Shown here in pieces: positions 16,963 to 23,955 of a stretch of DNA of 64,000 nucleotides. Position 1 is the stretch's first letter, and each line of letters starts with the position of its first letter. Under the pieces are notes generated by a model that was not told the origin of the DNA, made no database searches, and was given only the letters and a program-made list of their open reading frames with translations. Source of the stretch: Planctomycetota bacterium (GTDB lineage Bacteria > Planctomycetota > OFTM77); contig JAJDCO010000092.1 in NCBI GenBank assembly GCA_029260795.1, forward strand, positions 64,877 to 128,876, read 5' to 3'. The position numbers were made by a program, and so were the translations under genes.

Positions 16963-18527
16963 CGAAGCGCGTGAGAGCTCGAAGATTCCGGCGAGGCCTG
17001 GGCATGCGCACTCAAGTGACCTTGGCGATGCTCCTGGTGGCCGCCACCGTCTTGGGGCTCGAGACCATCGCCACGATGCTCCGGACGAATCAGGTCTTGG
17101 AAGCTCAGAATCAGCAGCGATCCCAGTCCGTCCTCGACGCCCTGGGCGTCAGCTCCGAGCTCGCGCTCGCGGTCGGGGATGCCTCGGAGCTCGAGCACCT
17201 TGCACGGGGCTTTCTGAATCAAGAGTCGGCGCTCTTCGTTCGCTATGAAGATGCCGAGGGTCGCCTGCTGGCGGGTCTGGGAAAGAATCTCTCCGAAGAC
17301 GGAGCCCCTCCCAAAACGCATATCCTCGAAACGACCGTCTTCCTGTCCGAGCCAGAGGCCCGGGAGGCGGATCTCTCGGTCGATGCAGGAGCGCCCCTTC
17401 GGCGGAGACTGGGCCAGGTCGTGGCCGGCTTCTCCGACTCGAACATTCGCAGGATTCACGCCGAGCAGCAGAGAACGAGCCTCATCCTGTTCTTGGCGGC
17501 ACTCCTTCTGGCCGTTCCCGCCACCTACCTTCTCGCCGGGCGCTGGACGCGGCGCCTCGACCACTTGGTGGTCGCGAGTGAGAAGATCGCCGCCGACGAT
17601 CTGGACGCGCCGCTGGAGTCCGACTCCGGCACCGACGAGATCTCTCGCCTGAGTGCTTCCTTCGAGAGCATGCGGCAGAAGCTCCGCGCGCGTCGGGACA
17701 TCGAGCGTCGGTTCAACGACCGTCTCCAAACGCTCGTCGAGGAGCGGACGCAGGATCTCGAGGCCGCCAAGGAGAAGGCCGAAGAAGCCAACCTCGCCAA
17801 GAGCGAGTTCCTGGCCAACATGTCCCACGAGCTGCGGACTCCCATGCACGGCATCCTCAGCTTCGCCCACTTCGGCCGCCGAGACTGGAACCGGGCGGAG
17901 CCCGAGAAGCTCGGAGACTTCTTCGAGAAGATCGAGAACGCTGGCGAGCGTCTTCTCCGTCTCCTGAACAACCTGCTCGATCTCTCCAAGCTGGAGTCGG
18001 GGCGGGAGGAGTTTCAATTCAAGCCATCCGACCTGCGCCACGTCATCGATTGCGCGGTCTCTGAGTTCGGTGCCCTTCTGGAGGAGCGCCTGATCGAGGT
18101 GCAGTTCACGGACCGACTCGTTTCCTCGGCTCGAGTGGACGCAGACAAGATCGGGCAGGTCGTTCGAAACCTGCTCAGCAACGCCATCAAGTTCTCTCCG
18201 GACGGGAGCCGTATCGGGATTCGGGCCGAGGAGAACGATGGCTGGATCGAGGTCCGGGTCGACGATGAGGGGGTCGGTATTCCCCCGGAGGAGCTCGACA
18301 GGGTCTTCGACAAGTTCGTGCAAGCGAAGCGGACGAAGACCGGAGCCGGGGGAACAGGATTGGGCTTATCGATCAGCCGCGAAATCGTCGAAAAGCACGG
18401 TGGTCGCATCTGGGCCGAATGCCTCGAGGAGCGAGGCGTCCGATTCGCATTTCGGGTGCCCGTCATCGCGCCAGCCGCCTTGCCGGCGCGCCGTCTTCCA
18501 CGCGGTTTACGCCCCCCACAAGCTTAG
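16959..18527 (+). CDS. Membrane histidine kinase with HAMP domain
   Basis: A 522-residue sensor kinase starting at GTG 16959. One membrane helix near residues 17-36 (VTLAMLLVAATVLGLETIA) and another near 170-190 (SLILFLAALLLAVPATYLLAG) flank a periplasmic sensor of about 135 residues. A HAMP domain follows, then a coiled coil, HisKA (FLANMSHELRTPMHGIL), and the HATPase domain with N-box VVRNLLSNAIKFSPDG, G1 VDDEGVGIPPEEL and G2 GGTGLGLSISREIVEKHGG. It is translationally coupled to the upstream binding protein and followed 28 bp later by a REC-kinase protein, its probable phosphotransfer partner. Confidence 0.9.
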   Translation: MTKRVRARRFRRGLGMRTQVTLAMLLVAATVLGLETIATMLRTNQVLEAQNQQRSQSVLDALGVSSELALAVGDASELEHLARGFLNQESALFVRYEDAEGRLLAGLGKNLSEDGAPPKTHILETTVFLSEPEAREADLSVDAGAPLRRRLGQVVAGFSDSNIRRIHAEQQRTSLILFLAALLLAVPATYLLAGRWTRRLDHLVVASEKIAADDLDAPLESDSGTDEISRLSASFESMRQKLRARRDIERRFNDRLQTLVEERTQDLEAAKEKAEEANLAKSEFLANMSHELRTPMHGILSFAHFGRRDWNRAEPEKLGDFFEKIENAGERLLRLLNNLLDLSKLESGREEFQFKPSDLRHVIDCAVSEFGALLEERLIEVQFTDRLVSSARVDADKIGQVVRNLLSNAIKFSPDGSRIGIRAEENDGWIEVRVDDEGVGIPPEELDRVFDKFVQAKRTKTGAGGTGLGLSISREIVEKHGGRIWAECLEERGVRFAFRVPVIAPAALPARRLPRGLRPPQA

Positions 18528-18554
18528 CAACGAGAGATACGGGGTCGTCGGGAC

Positions 18555-19685
18555 ATGTCCGAATCCAAGAGAATCCTCTGCGTCGACGACGAGCCGATGA
18601 ACCTCGATATCCTCGAGTACACGCTCAAGCCCGAGTACCACACCTTGATGGCTTCCTCGGGTGAAGAGGCGATCGAGATGGCGGCGCGACTCCAGCCAGA
18701 CCTGATCTTGCTCGACATCATGATGCCGGGGCTCGACGGGTATGAAACGTGTCGTCAACTCCGCGACATCCCGATCCTCCGTCACACGAAGATCGTCCTC
18801 GTCTCGGCGCGAGCCCAGATCGAGGATCGGCTCCGCGGCTACGAGGTCGGGGCCGACGACTACCTGACCAAGCCCTTCGACGACGAAGAGCTCCTGGCAA
18901 AGATACGCGTCTACATGCGGCTCAAGTCGGCCGAGGAGCAAGAGCAGCTGCGAGGTGACATCCTGTCGCTGCTTTCTCACGAGACTCGGACGCCGCTCAA
19001 CTCGATCATTCCGGCCGCGCGGCTGTTGGTCGAGGACGAGGAGCTGACCGAGGAAGACAAGAAGAAGTTCGCCGGGTGGATTCTAGATGGTGCCGAGCGC
19101 CTGAATGCCCTCCTCGACAAGAGCATGCGCCTCTGTGAGTACCGCTCGAACTACACCTACAAGAACCCCACCTCGGTCGATCTCCTGGAGGTCATTCGAC
19201 GACTCGTCCGGCGAAATGAGCACATCCGCTTCGAGCCCGATGAGAGCCAGAGCTCCATCCCGCTGTCGGGCAGCGAGTCGGAGCTGGAGTGGGCCCTGGA
19301 AGCGGTCCTCGACAACGCGCTTCGATTCGATCCCGACGGTGAGGCCACGATTCAGCTGAGTCCGAGCGAGGACTCGGTCGTCGTCCAGGTTCTCGACAAA
19401 GGGCCTGGTATCGAACCGACGTTGCTCCCGCACATCTTTCAGGGCTTCGTGCCCAGGAACGTGATCCACCACGAGGCCGGGCACTACCTCAGCCTCGCCC
19501 TGTGCTCCGAGATCCTCCGCGCGCACGGCGGTGGCATCGAGATCGGCTCGAACGAGGGCGGTGGTACCGTCGTCAGCTTGTGGGTGCCGCTCCGGCAGGC
19601 GCCGAAGTCCGCACCCGGCGAGCCCCGATCGGCTCGTGGCGATGATCCGCCGCCGCAATCGTCGAGACCACGGCCTCTCACCTGA
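18555..19685 (+). CDS. Response regulator receiver-histidine kinase fusion
   Basis: A 376-residue protein in which an N-terminal receiver domain (ILCVDDEPMNLDILEYTL; phosphoacceptor Asp in LILLDIMMPG; Lys in YLTKPFDDEEL) is followed directly by a kinase core: GDILSLLSHETRTPLNSII (phosphoacceptor His), N-box LEWALEAVLDNALRFDPDG, G1 VLDKGPGIEP, G2 GGTVVSLWVPL. It has no membrane segment and no DNA-binding domain. The order REC-HisKA-HATPase suggests that phosphorylation from the upstream membrane kinase controls its kinase activity, passing the signal to an output protein that is not in this cluster. Confidence 0.9.
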   Translation: MSESKRILCVDDEPMNLDILEYTLKPEYHTLMASSGEEAIEMAARLQPDLILLDIMMPGLDGYETCRQLRDIPILRHTKIVLVSARAQIEDRLRGYEVGADDYLTKPFDDEELLAKIRVYMRLKSAEEQEQLRGDILSLLSHETRTPLNSIIPAARLLVEDEELTEEDKKKFAGWILDGAERLNALLDKSMRLCEYRSNYTYKNPTSVDLLEVIRRLVRRNEHIRFEPDESQSSIPLSGSESELEWALEAVLDNALRFDPDGEATIQLSPSEDSVVVQVLDKGPGIEPTLLPHIFQGFVPRNVIHHEAGHYLSLALCSEILRAHGGGIEIGSNEGGGTVVSLWVPLRQAPKSAPGEPRSARGDDPPPQSSRPRPLT

Positions 19686-20297
19686 GTCGACCCGTCGAAG
19701 CTCCTCGCTGCGAGTCGCCCAGCTCGGGACGTGGATCGATGAAGTGCCCCCGTGACCGTCTCGAAGTGAGTCCGGGGAAGCTCGCCCTACCGAGCCGGGC
19801 AGGACGGTGCGAAGCGGGTCACGAGGGCCACTCGGGAAACGTCGTCGGGCGCCACCGCACCGCCAAGTAATCTCGGTGCCGATCGGCTTCGGGATGGGTG
19901 GGCCGACGGGATCACCGAGCTCCGCGCACAGTCTGCAAGCCGATGCGGCATCGACGCAGCGTTGCTGCCGATACGTCGGTCCGCGAGTGCCAGATCGACC
20001 GGCTATCGGCTTTGTTTGGGTTCGATTCGGGTGCCCCCGCGAAGAGACTCCTGACTCGAGAAGGGCCGCGGGCCGGGCGCTCGTCGGCGAATCGGAGGGG
20101 CAACGGCCAGGTGTGGGCTGACAAAACACACCAAAAAATCCAGAATCGCCTCAGGCACAACGGGTGCCGAAGGTGATATACCTGGTGCGGCGGTAATCGG
20201 GGGCTGAATGCCCATGGGGAACGAGCCTACGGGTTCGACCCTCGCGTCTCTGGCGCTCTTACCGACCCAGCCGCGCGAGCGGCGCCACTCTCCTCCA
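19686..20297. other. Long leader region upstream of the RNA helicase
   Basis: No gene found. CGTGACC at 19751-19757 can pair with GGTCACG at 19817-19823. An A-rich patch (AAAACACACCAAAAAATCC) at about 20122-20141 is unusual for this genome and could be a single-stranded RNA segment or promoter-proximal DNA. GGCAC-AACG-GGTGCC near 20154 is a small hairpin. Confidence 0.4.
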
Positions 20298-20335
20298 CGT
20301 GTCCGGCGGGCGGGAAGTGAACCTAGCCGGACACG
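20298..20335 (+). promoter_or_regulatory. Perfect 10-bp leader hairpin upstream of the DEAD-box helicase
   Basis: CGTGTCCGGC (20298-20307) and GCCGGACACG (20326-20335) are exact reverse complements separated by 18 bases. The element ends 62 bases before the helicase start codon, directly upstream of a second hairpin that covers the ribosome-binding site. Confidence 0.6.
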
Positions 20336-20346
20336 GGGTACCACGA

Positions 20347-20396
20347 CGGTTCCCTGTGCCACTCACCGGATCCTCGTCTACCCATACAGGGAACTG
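20347..20396 (+). promoter_or_regulatory. Hairpin that sequesters the helicase Shine-Dalgarno sequence
   Basis: GTTCCCTGT (20349-20357) is the exact reverse complement of ACAGGGAAC (20386-20394), and the stem extends to 20347/20396 through a G-U and a C-G pair. The 3' arm contains the only Shine-Dalgarno-like sequence (AGGGA, 20388-20392) before the ATG at 20398, so folding would hide it. The loop is 28 bases. This is the layout of a translational switch such as an RNA thermometer or a helicase-responsive autoregulatory element. Confidence 0.6.
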
Positions 20397-20397
20397 C

Positions 20398-21780
20398 ATG
20401 CATCGACAAAACCGACGCCCTTCGCGTCACGAGCCCGGGCAAACGCCTCGGCCCGAATCCGGGCACACGCCCCGGCAACAGGACATTCTTCAAGAACCAG
20501 CTCAGGGGGCCTTCGCGGCCCTGCTTCCCGCCCTCCAGCGCGCCGTCGCTGACGAGGGCTACACGGTCCCGACTCCCGTCCAAGAGCAAGCGATTCCCGC
20601 TCTGCTCGAAGGTCGCGACCTCCTCGCCAGTGCCCCGACCGGCACCGGCAAGACGGCAGCCTTCACGCTGCCGATCCTTCAGCACATGATTCGTAAGAAT
20701 CGTCGTCCGGTCAGGCGGAGCCCGCGGGCTCTCATCCTCGCCCCGACGCGTGAGCTCGCGGCTCAGATCGGCGCCAGCGTGCGCACCTATGGCAAGTACC
20801 TGCGCATCGGGCACGTCGTCGTGCACGGCGGCGTCGGTTACGGGCCCCAGGTGAGCGGCCTCAACCGAGGTCCCGAGATCGTGGTAGCCACGCCGGGTCG
20901 ATTGCTGGATCTGATGCAGAATGGATCAATCCATCTCGACCATGTGGAGATCTTCGTCCTCGACGAGGTCGACCGCATGCTCGACATGGGATTCATCCAC
21001 GACATCCGCAAGGTCATCGCCGAGCTGCCGAAGGAGCGTCAAACGCTCTTCTTGTCGGCGACTCTGCCGGCCGAGGTATCGCGCCTGGCTCCCACGCTAG
21101 TGCACGACCCGGTCCGGATCTCGGTCGCCCCCGAGCAGCCGACCGTGGAGAAGGTCACCCAGAAGGTCCTCTTCGTCGAGAAGACAGATAAGGACTCGCT
21201 GCTGGCATCGCTGCTGGCCGATCCTTCCATGGACCGTGTGATCGTGTTCACTCAAATGAAGCACACGGCCAACCGTGTCACCAAGAAGTTGTTGTCGCGT
21301 GGAATCAAGGCGGAAGCCATCCACGGCAACAAGAGCCAGAATGCCCGTACGCGGGCTTTGGCAGGCTTCAAGCGTGGCCACATTCGGGCTCTCATCGCGA
21401 CCGACGTCGCGGCTCGCGGCATCGACGTGGACGGGATCACGCATGTGATCAACTACGATCTGCCGACCGAGCCCGAGACTTACGTCCACCGCATTGGCCG
21501 GACGGCGCGCGCCGGAACCGACGGCGACGCCATCTCGTTCTGCTCGGCCGAGCAGCGAGCCGAGCTCCGGGACATCGAACGCACGATTCGGGCAACGATT
21601 CCCGTCGACGAGGATCACGCCTACCACTCCGACCGACGCTCGAGCGGCCCGCCCGCCAAGAAGAGCTTCGGCGGTCGAGGCGCGCCTCGCCGAGGTCCCT
21701 CAGGCAAGAAGCAGGCATTCGGCTCACGAGGCCGAGGTCAGCAGCAAGGACGCCGTCGGCGTCCGGCCCTGAGTCGCTGA
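20398..21780 (+). CDS. DEAD-box ATP-dependent RNA helicase, RhlE-like
   Basis: A 460-residue RNA helicase. After a 40-residue disordered basic N-terminus comes the Q-motif (EGYTVPTPVQEQAIPALLEG), then motif I SAPTGTGKT, Ia PTRELAAQ, II VLDEVDRMLDMGF (DEVD in place of DEAD), III LSATLPAE, IV VIVFTQMKHTANRV, V ATDVAARGIDV and VI HRIGRTARAG. The C-terminal 55 residues are Arg/Gly/Gln-rich, as in RhlE/CsdA proteins that unwind rRNA or mRNA, especially in the cold. I chose the ATG at 20398 because a Shine-Dalgarno lies just upstream, although within a stable hairpin. It is followed by a small basic-protein gene. Confidence 0.9.
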   Translation: MHRQNRRPSRHEPGQTPRPESGHTPRQQDILQEPAQGAFAALLPALQRAVADEGYTVPTPVQEQAIPALLEGRDLLASAPTGTGKTAAFTLPILQHMIRKNRRPVRRSPRALILAPTRELAAQIGASVRTYGKYLRIGHVVVHGGVGYGPQVSGLNRGPEIVVATPGRLLDLMQNGSIHLDHVEIFVLDEVDRMLDMGFIHDIRKVIAELPKERQTLFLSATLPAEVSRLAPTLVHDPVRISVAPEQPTVEKVTQKVLFVEKTDKDSLLASLLADPSMDRVIVFTQMKHTANRVTKKLLSRGIKAEAIHGNKSQNARTRALAGFKRGHIRALIATDVAARGIDVDGITHVINYDLPTEPETYVHRIGRTARAGTDGDAISFCSAEQRAELRDIERTIRATIPVDEDHAYHSDRRSSGPPAKKSFGGRGAPRRGPSGKKQAFGSRGRGQQQGRRRRPALSR

Positions 21781-21831
21781 TCCTCGGCAAGAGCTCGTTC
21801 GACGAATCTGAATTCAAGAAAGGTGGTGAGT

Positions 21832-22146
21832 ATGGCTGGTCGTAATCAGCACAGCTTTGCCAAACGGCAACGAGAGATGGAGAAGAAGCGCAAGGCGGAA
21901 GAGAAGCGCCAGCGCAAGGAAGCGCGAAAGGCCGGGCTCCTCGAGCCGGCCGAAGGGACTGAAGACGGCGAAGGCGGCCTCGACGCTCAAGCCGAAGGCA
22001 GCACCGAAGGCGCTGCCGAAGGCGAAGGCGAAGGTCAGACCCGCGCCTCGGAGAGCCCCGCGGCGACGAAGCCCGAGGGCCAAGCCGTCGGTCAGCCTCA
22101 GGCCGCCAGTAATGGTGAAGCCAAAGAGGCCGACGACAAGGACTGA
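21832..22146 (+). CDS. Small protein with Lys/Arg-rich N-terminus and acidic tail
   Basis: A 104-residue protein starting MAGRNQHSFAKRQREMEKKR. The first 40 residues form a highly basic helix (KAEEKRQRKEARKAGL) and the rest is a low-complexity Glu/Gly/Ala tail. The AAGAAAGGTGG ribosome-binding site precedes the ATG at 21832. Proteins with this N-terminus are common beside RNA helicase and cold-shock genes in several phyla, suggesting an RNA- or ribosome-associated role; this is inferred. It lies 51 bp after the helicase stop. Confidence 0.7.
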   Translation: MAGRNQHSFAKRQREMEKKRKAEEKRQRKEARKAGLLEPAEGTEDGEGGLDAQAEGSTEGAAEGEGEGQTRASESPAATKPEGQAVGQPQAASNGEAKEADDKD

Positions 22147-22158
22147 GGCGCGAATCGC

Positions 22159-22183
22159 CGCGTGAGCCACCCCGGCTCACGCG
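22159..22183 (+). terminator. GC-rich terminator-like hairpin after the helicase operon
   Basis: CGCGTGAGCC-ACCCC-GGCTCACGCG is a perfect 10-bp stem with a 5-base loop, starting 13 bases after the small-protein stop. There is no T-run. Confidence 0.55.
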
Positions 22184-22205
22184 CCGAGCCCTCGGTCGCC
22201 AGATC

Positions 22206-22256
22206 CCGGCACCGCATCGACGAGAGCTCCAACAGGAGCTCTTCGTCGGTTGCCGG
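22206..22256. other. Long two-part hairpin, possible small RNA
   Basis: CGACGAGAGCTCC (22218-22230) pairs with GGAGCTCTTCGTCG (22235-22248) with one bulged base and an AACA loop. CCGGCA (22206-22211) and TGCCGG (22251-22256) extend the structure below an internal loop. It lies between a terminator and the tRNA promoter, where no protein is encoded. Confidence 0.4.
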
Positions 22257-22424
22257 AACGGTCGACGTGCGCGCTCGCCGTGTCTGGCGGTGCGCCTACT
22301 GCGCGGCAATTTGCCGAGCGAGCTCGGAGGGCGTGGAGAAGAGGACCCGAAGCGCCCACACATGGGCCGACGCCCGAAGGTGTCGTGCGGAAAGTGAGCG
22401 GCTCGTAGCGCGTTCTTCGTCGCC

Positions 22425-22442
22425 AGTGATCGAGCGATCACT
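22425..22442. promoter_or_regulatory. Palindrome just upstream of the tRNA promoter
   Basis: AGTGATCG-AG-CGATCACT is a perfect 8-bp inverted repeat with a 2-base spacer, ending 4 bases before the -35 element of tRNA-Pro. It has operator-like size and placement. Confidence 0.4.
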
Positions 22443-22446
22443 CACC

Positions 22447-22476
22447 TTGCGCCGTCTTCGCACGGCGGCATATAAT
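22447..22476 (+). promoter_or_regulatory. Sigma-70-type promoter of tRNA-Pro
   Basis: TTGCGC (22447-22452) and a consensus TATAAT (22471-22476) are separated by 18 bases. The -10 element is 20 bases upstream of the mature tRNA 5' end. Confidence 0.7.
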
Positions 22477-22496
22477 CCGAGGCTCGAATCAAGAGT

Positions 22497-22574
<78 letters not shown>

Positions 22575-22704
22575 TCTTTCAAGTCAGCCGGGATCGCGAG
22601 TTAGCGGTCTCCCCACCTCAGCGTGGCGCGGCAACGAGTCGTCCGAACGCGGGTAGTCCTACCCGCTTTCGTCATCGACGGAGATTCTGCCGCCATGACC
22701 CTGA

Positions 22705-22807
22705 GCCCAGCCCGACCGCGAACAACCTCGAGCCTTCGCCGTGGCACCGTCCCCCGGGGGCTGCGCGTCGTTGATCTCCTTGCGACGCTGCGACTGATCT
22801 CGGGCAA
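22705..22807 (-). pseudogene. Remnant of a brxD 5' end
   Basis: Read on the minus strand the segment gives MPEISRSVARR...PRGTVPRRRLEV, matching the start of BrxD at 30363 (MPEISPQRRKE...RRGTVPRRGLEV). DNA similarity extends over the first 34 codons (compare 30263-30363). The start codon is TTG and the frame does not continue, so it is a fragment. It lies 7.5 kb from the intact gene. Confidence 0.75.
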
Positions 22808-22815
22808 GGATCTCG

Positions 22816-22945
22816 GTCCAGTCCTTTCAGGTCACAGTTGGCCGAAGCCTTCAGCAGTCGTGCCAGGGCGTCGTCGAGCGAGGAGGGGTGGAGTGGCTCC
22901 GGAAGCCTCAGCACAACAATGCCCGAGAAGTTCTGGGGAGCAAAG
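22816..22945 (-). pseudogene. Remnant of a DUF5615 PIN-like toxin C-terminus
   Basis: The minus strand encodes FSGIVVLRLPEPLHPSSLDD, then ALARLLKASANCDLKGL, which matches the C-terminal pattern of DUF5615 PIN-like toxins (GIVVLRL ... L..LL......DL.GRL). The N-terminal part with the catalytic acidic residues is missing and a REPIN begins 14 bp upstream. DUF5615 toxins normally pair with DUF433 antitoxins; a solitary DUF433 gene is present at 32160. In minus-strand order this remnant runs directly into the brxD remnant. Confidence 0.6.
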
Positions 22946-22958
22946 CGCACCGGAGTCC

Positions 22959-23090
22959 TACCGCAGAGAAACGCAGAGGAAAACGAGCGTCTACCATTCC
23001 AGCGGAGCGATGGAGCACCGTTGAGTGGAGGCTCATCGCGATGATCGAGAGAAGAGAGAGCTCCTCTGCGCTCTCCGCGTTCTCTGCGGT
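22959..23090. repeat. REPIN-like element, copy 1 (short left arm)
   Basis: Left arm TACCGCAGAGAAACGCAGAG and right arm CTCTCCGCGTTCTCTGCGGT are imperfect inverted repeats around a variable centre. The left arm lacks the usual GGTCGCAGAG segment. Internal sequence is nearly identical to copy 2, so the two arose by local duplication. Confidence 0.85.
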
Positions 23091-23143
23091 GAAAGTGAGG
23101 ACTGGCTAAATGCGGAAGACGCCACGGCGCTCGCCTGGCGACG

Positions 23144-23182
23144 CCCAGGATCAACGCGCCGGCGGCTCCGCCGCGGCCGCAA
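23144..23182 (-). repeat. Fragment of the FG-GAP protein 3' repeat
   Basis: On the minus strand the bases encode GRGGAAGALILG, matching the C-terminal domain of the FG-GAP protein at 59701. Only about 39 bp remain, adjoining REPIN copy 2 in the same relative position as in the larger copies. Confidence 0.7.
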
Positions 23183-23193
23183 CACCGGAGTCC

Positions 23194-23334
23194 TACCGCA
23201 GAGGTCGCAGAGAAACGCAGAGGAAAACGAGCGTCTACCATTCCAGCGGAGCGATGGAGCACCGTTGAGTGGAGGCCCATCGCGATGATCGAGAGAAGAG
23301 AGAGTTCCTCTGCGCTCTCCGCGTTCTCTGCGGT
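23194..23334. repeat. REPIN-like element, copy 2
   Basis: Complete form: TACCGCAGAGGTCGCAGAG at the left and CTCTCCGCGTTCTCTGCGGT at the right, 141 bp. It abuts the truncated 5' end of the McrC remnant. Confidence 0.85.
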
Positions 23335-23389
23335 GAAAACGGGGATTGGCTAAAGGCGGAAGACGCCACGGTGTCGCCGAGCCCCGTCC

Positions 23390-23948
23390 TTTCCGAGGCT
23401 CCGACTGCCTCGGCCGCGCCTACGATTGGTTGAAGTCTGACTACCAGCCCCTTCACGCCCTGTGCCGGTTCTTCTTGGATCACCTGGGCCCGACGCACGA
23501 GCGCGGCGATCGCGAGATGCTCCCCTTCCTGGTGGACATGGCGCAGCTCTTCGAGAGCTTCGTCGCCGAGTGGCTGCGAACCCATCTCCCCTCCGGCCTC
23601 GAAGTCCGGTTCCAGGACCCCGTCCATCTCGGTGACGATCACGGGCTGAAGTTTCGCATCGACATGGTCCTCGTCGACACGCGCACGGGCGAGACCGTGG
23701 CGGTCCTGGATACGAAGTACAAGGCAAAGGGCCGAGTCGAGTCGGCCGACTTCGCGCAGATCGTCGCCTACGCCAAGATGAAACGTTGCGTGAACGGCTT
23801 CCTGCTCTACCCGATCGAGCCCGAAAACCCACTCGACCAAACGCTCGACGACCTGCGCATCCGAAGCCTGTCCTTTTGCCTCGAGGGTGACATCGAGGCG
23901 AACGGAGTGCACCTGCTCCAAAAGCTCACGAGCGCGCTCGGCTACTGA
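23390..23948 (+). pseudogene. Truncated McrC-like restriction nuclease (C-terminal half only)
   Basis: The plus strand gives about 185 residues resembling the C-terminal half of McrC: YDWLKSDYQPLHALCRFFL, then FLVDMAQLFESFVAEWLRTH, then a PD-(D/E)XK-type nuclease core FRIDMVLVDTRTGETVAVLD followed by TKYKAK. McrC is the nuclease subunit of McrBC, which cleaves modified DNA. The N-terminal domain and any McrB GTPase gene are absent, and a REPIN lies directly upstream, so it cannot start normally. The core catalytic residues remain. It is one of very few plus-strand coding segments in the island. Confidence 0.65.
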
Positions 23949-23955
23949 ATGGGCG

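Noticed and set aside
20003..20362. Minus-strand open frame in the helicase leader
   Set aside because: It overlaps structured leader RNA, has no ribosome-binding site and a Pro/Arg-rich non-protein-like composition.
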